A stretch of DNA of 10,540 nucleotides, from the NCBI GenBank assembly GCA_030039005.1, contig JASHQT010000691.1:1-10540 (forward strand), read 5' to 3'. Below are positions 6,390-10,540 of the stretch, piece by piece. Below the pieces are notes generated by a model that was given only the letters and a program-made list of their open reading frames with translations, had not been told where the DNA came from and did no database searches. The DNA is from Bryobacteraceae bacterium (GTDB lineage: Bacteria > Acidobacteriota > Terriglobia > Bryobacterales > Bryobacteraceae). How positions within the stretch are numbered: position 1 is the first letter of the stretch; every line of letters starts with the position of its first letter. The position numbers and the translations under genes were made by a program.

Positions 6390-6438
6390 CATCAGCTTCA
6401 GTACATTCTGAAGCGGTTATCGGTGAGCGTCCATCACC
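6382..6438 (-). promoter_or_regulatory. R4: crcB-type (fluoride) riboswitch aptamer, transcriptional, upstream of CxxC/CxxH gene
   Basis: Minus strand: P1 GGTG (6438-6435) with CACC (6425-6422), loop ATGGACGCT, joiner GATAACC, P3 GCTTCAG/CTGAAGC (6414-6408 with 6401-6395, a perfect 7 bp), then TGATGGCTCCTAC. The pseudoknot is GGA-GC in the loop with GCTCC (6389-6385), with one bulged C. Conserved consensus positions (GATGG, ATAACCGC, GCTGATG, CCTAC) are all present, making this the most canonical of the five. It is coupled to the intrinsic terminator that follows. Confidence 0.93.
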
Positions 6439-6453
6439 TACAGCGTCAATTCG

Positions 6454-6482
6454 ATCATAACGCGGGGGATTCCGCAAATCAA
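6454..6482 (-). promoter_or_regulatory. Sigma70-type promoter for R4 transcript
   Basis: Minus-strand TTGATT (6482-6477) and TATGAT (6459-6454) with a 17-base spacer. Predicted start near 6447, about 9 bases before the R4 P1 stem. Divergent from the R5 promoter; the bases between the two (6483-6608) show no other feature. Confidence 0.75.
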
Positions 6483-6608
6483 CAGGACGCAAACAAGTGC
6501 TCGGTGTCTTCCGAGAGGTGGCCGAGCGACGCTAGAACGAAAGAGCACCCGGAAAGCCCATTCCCACCAATCTCTTGATCTTCATCTTGACGACCATCCC
6601 CAGAACCA

Positions 6609-6637
6609 TTGACGAATGCCTGCAGTAGCCGCATAAT
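6609..6637 (+). promoter_or_regulatory. Sigma70-type promoter for R5 and the CFA-HEAT-ABC operon
   Basis: TTGACG (6609-6614) and CATAAT (6632-6637) with a 17-base spacer, close to the consensus. The predicted start, about 6643-6645, is the first base of the R5 aptamer. Confidence 0.75.
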
Positions 6638-6644
6638 GAGGCTA

Positions 6645-6692
6645 GGCGTTGGAGTTCGCCATAAACGCCCTTCGGGGAAAATGACTCCTACC
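6645..6692 (+). promoter_or_regulatory. R5: variant crcB-type (fluoride) riboswitch upstream of CFA synthase operon
   Basis: P1 GGCG (6645-6648) with CGCC (6657-6660), loop TTGGAGTT, joiner ATAAAC, P3 CCC-TTCG-GGG (6668-6677), then GACTCC (6683-6688) pairing with loop GGAGTT, followed by the conserved TAC. As in R2, the A after P1 is U (6649), the U after P3 is A (6679), and the base at the P3 closing position is also A (6678). Downstream are a CCAGGG/CTCTGG hairpin (6691-6707) and, about 100 bases on, AGGAGT (6788-6793), complementary to ACTCCT of the aptamer. The platform is therefore less clear than in R3 or R4, but a long-range anti-SD pairing is possible. Confidence 0.78.
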
Positions 6693-6798
6693 AGGGATGG
6701 TCTCTGGCTAGGGGCAAATTGCTCCGAACAAGTCCTCCTTCCAGAAGCCACCCTAGAACTCAGCCCTGTTTCTGATGGGTCGAAGTCAGGAGTGCGCG

Positions 6799-7041
6799 AT
6801 GGGATCTTCCCTGCCAACTGCGGAACTCAGCGGCGTATGTCAATGTGTGTCTAAGTCTCGAAGGTGGCGCTGCGGCAAGACGCCCCTAGGTGAGGACGAA
6901 CTTCTTCCCAGGAACGCGACACACAGCCTCGCAACGGTGGAAGGTACGAAATGCCAGCCACCAACTTGCCAGCCAAACGAACAAGATCAACTTACTCTTT
7001 CAAGCTCTGGAGCTACTCGTGTCAATGTCTGGAGACTTTGA
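6799..7041 (+). CDS. Possible 80-aa leader ORF ahead of CFA synthase
   Basis: ATG 6799 has a good SD (AGGAG, 6788-6792, spacer 6). The context AGGAGTGCGCGATGG closely resembles the start of the YkoP-like gene (AGGAGTGTCGATGG). The product has five cysteines (CQC, RWRCGK, TKCQPPTC) and a Ser/Thr-rich tail, and matches no family I recognise. Its end overlaps the preferred CFA start (ATG 7025) by 17 bases in another frame, so it could be a coupled leader peptide that passes riboswitch control to the operon. It could equally be a chance frame; the SD and position are the main support. Confidence 0.4.
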   Translation: MGSSLPTAELSGVCQCVSKSRRWRCGKTPLGEDELLPRNATHSLATVEGTKCQPPTCQPNEQDQLTLSSSGATRVNVWRL

Positions 7042-8278
7042 AGTAACTGCGTCCGGCGCCGAATCTGCTACCCAGGTGAGGGAGGAGAGCCGGGTGGTGT
7101 TTGCCCGACCGACCTACGCTGTTGTCTATGCCAACGGCTTCTCCTTGGTGAACGGTGACGGTCCTCCTACGTTCACTTTATTCGTTAAGGACTCGGCTCA
7201 ACTCAACCGAATACTGCATGGCGATGCCTATTCCTCTGCAATAGATTTTATTCAGGGCGAATTCGATGTCCAGGGCGACCTGGTGGAGGCGATTCGATTT
7301 AAGGGTGCGAACACTCAACGAGGCCTGACTGGCGTTCTTGCAGCCGCAGCCGCTCGATGCTCTCCACGCAGGCTTGAGTCTTGGTTCCAAACAAAGCGGC
7401 GAGCAGCGAAGAACATTGAGTTCCACTATGACCGGTCCAATGACTTTTACCACGCATTTCTTGATTCCCGAATGGTCTACTCGTGCGCGTATTTTAGGAA
7501 CCGGGATCAAAACATCGACGACGCTCAAGTCGCGAAGTTGGATCACATTTGCCGAAAACTTGACGTGCAGCAAGGCGAACGCTTTCTAGATGTCGGGTGC
7601 GGATGGGGCTCCCTTGTGATTCGTGCTGCCGAGAAGTACGGTGCGAACGCACTGGGATGCACGCTCAGCTCTCAGCAGGCGGACTTTGCAGCTCAAGCCG
7701 CGGCAGAAAAGTGCGTTGGAGACCGAGCTATCGTTCGGAAAGTGGATTACCGTGAATTACAAGGATCGTTCCAGAAGATCTCCTCGGTAGGTATGTTTGA
7801 GCACGTGGGACGGCGACGACTGCGGACTTACTTCAGGACGATTTTCAATATGTTGGATGGTGGTGGCCTGTTTCTCAACCATGGCATCATCCGGCCCGAG
7901 GGAGTCAGCGACGGTCCGGAAACACTTTTTCTGCAACAAAAGGTTTTCCCTGGAGGTGAACTGGCGCATTTGTCCACTGTCATTCGTGAGGCTGAACGCG
8001 TCGGATTTGAAGTTCTGGACGTTGAAAACCTCCGCCCACATTACGCGCTCACCTGCCGACGGTGGGTCGAGAACCTGCAACGAAATGCGGATGAGTGCTT
8101 GAAGGCGACCAATGCAGAGACTTATCGAACTTGGCTGCTATACCTCGCCGGGTCGGCTGCGAGCTTTGAGAAAGGAGTAACTGATATATATCAGATCTTA
8201 TTTGCAAAACGAGAAGTGTCCCAGTTGAGGCACTTGACTCGCGAATACATGTATAGAAGCGATGATGATCGTTTCTAG
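7025..8278 (+). CDS. Cyclopropane-fatty-acyl-phospholipid synthase-like SAM methyltransferase
   Basis: 417 residues from ATG 7025. The frame is open back to 6890, but those 45 residues look unlike the family; the weak site GGAG (7009-7012) favours 7025. The C-terminal class I methyltransferase domain is clear: EFHYDRSNDFYHAFLD (about residues 132-147), YSCAYF with the active-site Cys (154), the SAM loop FLDVGCGWGSL (187-197), SSVGMFEHVG with the bicarbonate-site Glu (259), and FLNHGI with His286. LRPHYALTCRRW near the end also fits. The family transfers methylene from SAM to double bonds of membrane phospholipid acyl chains; some relatives make other methylated lipids. It is the first large gene after R5 and is followed 11 bases later by the HEAT gene, so it belongs to an operon ending in an exporter. 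The exact lipid substrate is unknown. Confidence 0.92.
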   Translation: MSGDFEVTASGAESATQVREESRVVFARPTYAVVYANGFSLVNGDGPPTFTLFVKDSAQLNRILHGDAYSSAIDFIQGEFDVQGDLVEAIRFKGANTQRGLTGVLAAAAARCSPRRLESWFQTKRRAAKNIEFHYDRSNDFYHAFLDSRMVYSCAYFRNRDQNIDDAQVAKLDHICRKLDVQQGERFLDVGCGWGSLVIRAAEKYGANALGCTLSSQQADFAAQAAAEKCVGDRAIVRKVDYRELQGSFQKISSVGMFEHVGRRRLRTYFRTIFNMLDGGGLFLNHGIIRPEGVSDGPETLFLQQKVFPGGELAHLSTVIREAERVGFEVLDVENLRPHYALTCRRWVENLQRNADECLKATNAETYRTWLLYLAGSAASFEKGVTDIYQILFAKREVSQLRHLTREYMYRSDDDRF

Positions 8279-8289
8279 GAGCTAATTGG

Positions 8290-9282
8290 ATGAAGTGCCT
8301 TGAAATTGGTAAGCACTTTGCGACCGACCCGTCGGAAAATGACATTCACAAGGCCATTGACGTCCTGAAATCTGCGTGGGCCAGCGAGGGAGCTCTCGCA
8401 GCTCTGGTTCGCTATAGGCGCGCTTCCGTGGGGCCTTTGAAGCGGCTCCTCCTTTGCGGGGATCCGACCGCCAATTGTGAGACGCGTCTCGCGGCCATCA
8501 AAGCTCTCTCAGCGCTGCGCGCCAAGGATGTCCTCATGGTTTATCTGAAACGCAGAAAGAACTTTGTTACTCCCACTATTCCGACGGCCGAGAAGAAAGT
8601 GGAAGAGGCCGCTGCACGTGAATTGGGGGCTTTTCAAACAACAGACGTATTCAAGTTTCTCTTGGATCTCGCTCTTCCTCCCCCGCATCCGGGGATCGTG
8701 GAAGCGCTCAGCCAATTTGCCGCAGTGGAGAGCATTCCGGTTTTGATCCGGGCACTCGAAGACGAATCATGCTGCGCTCTGGCCGAAGAGACACTCCGAA
8801 GGCTCGGACGGAACACTGAGGCGGCCTTGCGTTGCGCGGCTCTGACCCCTTTGCCTTGTGTGGAGGAGGAGCGCGCTTCGAGTTTGCGCCGGCGGATCAA
8901 GGCTCTGGATCTCCTGCTGGAGATGAATCCATCTGAAGAGACATGGGAGGTTTTGCGCCCTCTGTTGATGGATTCTGACCCACACATCGTAACCGCAGCC
9001 GCTCGGTTGGCTGCGCAACGAGGCAGCCCGGGAGACCGGCTGCTGTCGGTTGCTCGCCTCCTCAAGGCGTCATCACAAGCCGATAGCCTCCTTCAAGGCG
9101 AGATTCAGAACTGTTTGATCAGCCTCTACCCGGACGCCAGGCGGGCAGTCGACGAGGAGATCGCAAAACGTTTAAGTGCGGCACATTTTCGGGAGGCAAC
9201 AGATCCGTTGCTGAGGATGCTTCTTCGGGTCCGCCGTCAAATGGGGCCTGGACCTATGCCGGTGGAAGACCATCGGGTATGA
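8290..9282 (+). CDS. HEAT-repeat-like helical protein
   Basis: 330 residues, start ATG 8290 with GGAG 8 bases upstream. The sequence is all-helical in appearance with repeated units of HEAT type, for example LAAIKALSALRAKDVLMVYL, VEEAAARELGAFQTTDVFKFL, GIVEALSQFAAVESIPVLI, and later DSDPHIVTAAARLAAQRGSPG. There is no signal peptide, membrane segment or catalytic motif. HEAT proteins act as scaffolds, and here it may assist the neighbouring methyltransferase or ABC exporter. Its stop overlaps the next start by four bases (ATGA), a sign of translational coupling. Partner and role are inferred only from the operon. Confidence 0.8.
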   Translation: MKCLEIGKHFATDPSENDIHKAIDVLKSAWASEGALAALVRYRRASVGPLKRLLLCGDPTANCETRLAAIKALSALRAKDVLMVYLKRRKNFVTPTIPTAEKKVEEAAARELGAFQTTDVFKFLLDLALPPPHPGIVEALSQFAAVESIPVLIRALEDESCCALAEETLRRLGRNTEAALRCAALTPLPCVEEERASSLRRRIKALDLLLEMNPSEETWEVLRPLLMDSDPHIVTAAARLAAQRGSPGDRLLSVARLLKASSQADSLLQGEIQNCLISLYPDARRAVDEEIAKRLSAAHFREATDPLLRMLLRVRRQMGPGPMPVEDHRV

Positions 9283-10540
9283 ATCAGAGCTCAGACGGAA
9301 GCGGGCCTACCGCGTCAAAGGATGATTTAGCAGAGTGTTTATGGGCATCCTCCCGCCTGCACGAGGTACTGATCGCGTTGGCACGGGAAAGCGGATTCGG
9401 CGTTGTTCCGGCTGAAATAGACGTTTCGAGCTCCGACCCCGAATTCGTTGCTCGAAAGTTACGGCTGGAGGCACTGCCTGCTGAAATACTCTACGGTGAT
9501 TTTGAACGTCTGATTTCTCGAAAGGCGCCGGCGCTGGTGCGTGTTCGAAGCCACGGTGCCGATGGCTGGATCGCGTTACTACCGCATTCGATAGTTCTGA
9601 AGATGGATCTACGGAAAGTTCGGCTGGAGCCGATTCAACTTCGTTCAATGATGTGTGCGCATCTCGAAGCGAGTGGCGCCGCGCGTATCAACGAGATTTT
9701 GGAGCTTGCGAAGGTCCCGATCGCTAAACGTAGGCGCGCCTTCGAGGCGCTGTTAGCCGCGAGATTCAACGACATACCGATTCGCGACATTTGGTCGATT
9801 CGTTTGCCTCCAAGTGCGAGTTTCTGGACACAACTGCATCAAAGCCGAGTGTTTCAATGGATTGGAATCTTGGCTGGCGCCCACGCGCTCCAATACCTGC
9901 TGTGGATTCTCGCTTGGCTGGTCGTCGGCTCGAGTGTCCTCACGAGGCCCTCGGGCCGGCGGTGGTTGGTCGAATGGGCCGTCTTGTTGCTGGCGCTCGT
10001 GCCGCTGCGCGTTGTTGTTACATGGCTTCAGGGAGTGATCGCGATTGGAGTGGGTACGAATCTTAAACAGCGATTACTCTTCGGTGCGCTGAGGCTTGAC
10101 CCGGATGTTATGCGCCGGGAGGGTATCGGCCACTTGCTGGGGCGCGTTATTGAATCTGAGGCAGTGGAGACACTCGCGTTGAGCGGAGGATTTCTCGGAC
10201 TTGTCTCGATGATCGAGCTGGTTGTGGCCATACTCGTGTTGGGTGCCGGGACCGGAGGAGTTCGCCTGTCAGCGATGCTTCTGACATGGCTCACATTCAC
10301 TGGGCTGCTGGCTTGGCGGTATTTTACTCAAAGCCATTCGTGGGCCAACATTAGGCTTGCGATGACGCACGACCTGGTGGAGAACATGGTCGGACATCGC
10401 ACTCGGCTCGTACAGTTGCCAAAAGACCAGTGGCATGTGGAGGAGGACGCGACCCTTGAACGCTATCTTCACGCCTCGCAGGACCTGGATCGTTCGAGCG
10501 CTATGTTTCTCTCGCTTGTGCCGCGCGGATGGCTTGTCCT
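9279..10540 (+). CDS. ABC exporter (membrane domain with N-terminal extension), 3'-truncated by the window
   Basis: ATG 9279 overlaps the HEAT stop (ATGA). The frame stays open to the window end, giving 420 residues. Residues 1-190 are soluble. The stretch GDFERLISRKAPALVRVRSH (73-92), then GWIALL, looks like a catalytically degenerate peptidase-C39-like domain as seen in some peptide/bacteriocin exporters; this is a guess from layout. Hydrophobic segments follow at about 194-220, 231-256, 300-324 and 330-348, typical of a type I exporter membrane domain. RREGIGHLLGRVIESEAVE (279-297) resembles a coupling region. The ATPase domain (Walker A/B, LSGGQ) lies beyond the window. Operon position suggests it exports or flips a product of, or a lipid modified by, the upstream genes. 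Confidence 0.75.
   Translation, partial: MNQSSDGSGPTASKDDLAECLWASSRLHEVLIALARESGFGVVPAEIDVSSSDPEFVARKLRLEALPAEILYGDFERLISRKAPALVRVRSHGADGWIALLPHSIVLKMDLRKVRLEPIQLRSMMCAHLEASGAARINEILELAKVPIAKRRRAFEALLAARFNDIPIRDIWSIRLPPSASFWTQLHQSRVFQWIGILAGAHALQYLLWILAWLVVGSSVLTRPSGRRWLVEWAVLLLALVPLRVVVTWLQGVIAIGVGTNLKQRLLFGALRLDPDVMRREGIGHLLGRVIESEAVETLALSGGFLGLVSMIELVVAILVLGAGTGGVRLSAMLLTWLTFTGLLAWRYFTQSHSWANIRLAMTHDLVENMVGHRTRLVQLPKDQWHVEEDATLERYLHASQDLDRSSAMFLSLVPRGWLV

Noticed and set aside
6367..6414. Two adjacent perfect hairpins first read as a plain attenuator or phage-type repeat
   Set aside because: On the minus strand they resolve into P3 of R4 and its terminator, which explains both.
6081..6578. 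165-codon plus-strand frame over the start of the CxxC/CxxH gene and R4
   Set aside because: Antisense to a gene with clear motifs and to a well-supported riboswitch and terminator; no family match.
2991..6700. CRISPR array or direct-repeat system
   Set aside because: The recurring GGAGTT...ACTCC blocks are riboswitch cores on both strands with irregular spacing, not repeat-spacer units; no cas genes are present.
6479..6817. 112-codon minus-strand frame across R5
   Set aside because: Antisense to the R5 promoter and aptamer; no recognisable protein features.

Overview
The window looks like a soil-type bacterial chromosome of moderately high GC. An Acidobacteriota member is my best guess, from the mix of families (an ISXO2-like element with a small companion ORF, a YkoP-like protein, a tandem CxxC/CxxH protein and crcB-type RNAs). 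This is inference; no rRNA or marker gene is present.

Left part (1-1988): the 3' end of an IS1595/ISXO2-family transposase with a 42-residue companion ORF, then a convergent two-TM hypothetical membrane protein (518-1261, minus), then about 730 bases in which I see no convincing gene. Middle (1989-4273, minus): a ROK-family protein with a damaged nucleotide-binding loop, a palindrome-rich spacer, and a proline iminopeptidase. Right part (4290-10540): a YkoP-like protein (plus), convergent with a small cysteine-rich protein (minus), then a plus-strand operon of a possible 80-residue leader ORF, a cyclopropane-fatty-acyl-phospholipid synthase-like methyltransferase, a HEAT-repeat-like protein and the start of an ABC exporter that runs off the window.

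The striking feature is RNA. I find five copies of the crcB motif (fluoride riboswitch fold), three on plus and two on minus, between 2931 and 6692. Each has the P1 stem, a P1-loop/3' pseudoknot and a P3 hairpin. They precede the ROK gene (R1), a structured leader (R2), the YkoP-like gene (R3, in tandem with R2), the CxxC/CxxH gene (R4) and the CFA-HEAT-ABC operon (R5). R4 ends in an intrinsic terminator whose 5' arm overlaps the pseudoknot strand. R3 and R1 have an anti-Shine-Dalgarno arrangement using the pseudoknot strand. R2, R4 and R5 each sit just downstream of a sigma70-type promoter with a 17-base spacer. None of the visible genes is a known fluoride exporter (CrcB/Fluc or CLC-F).

Three of the five aptamers deviate from consensus in a correlated way. 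At the positions that match the A6-U38 tertiary pair of the solved fluoride aptamer, R3 and R4 keep A-U, R2 and R5 have U-A, and R1 has G-C. The locus therefore looks like a ligand-responsive regulon of membrane and envelope genes built from canonical and variant crcB-type RNAs, and its variant members may have changed properties.
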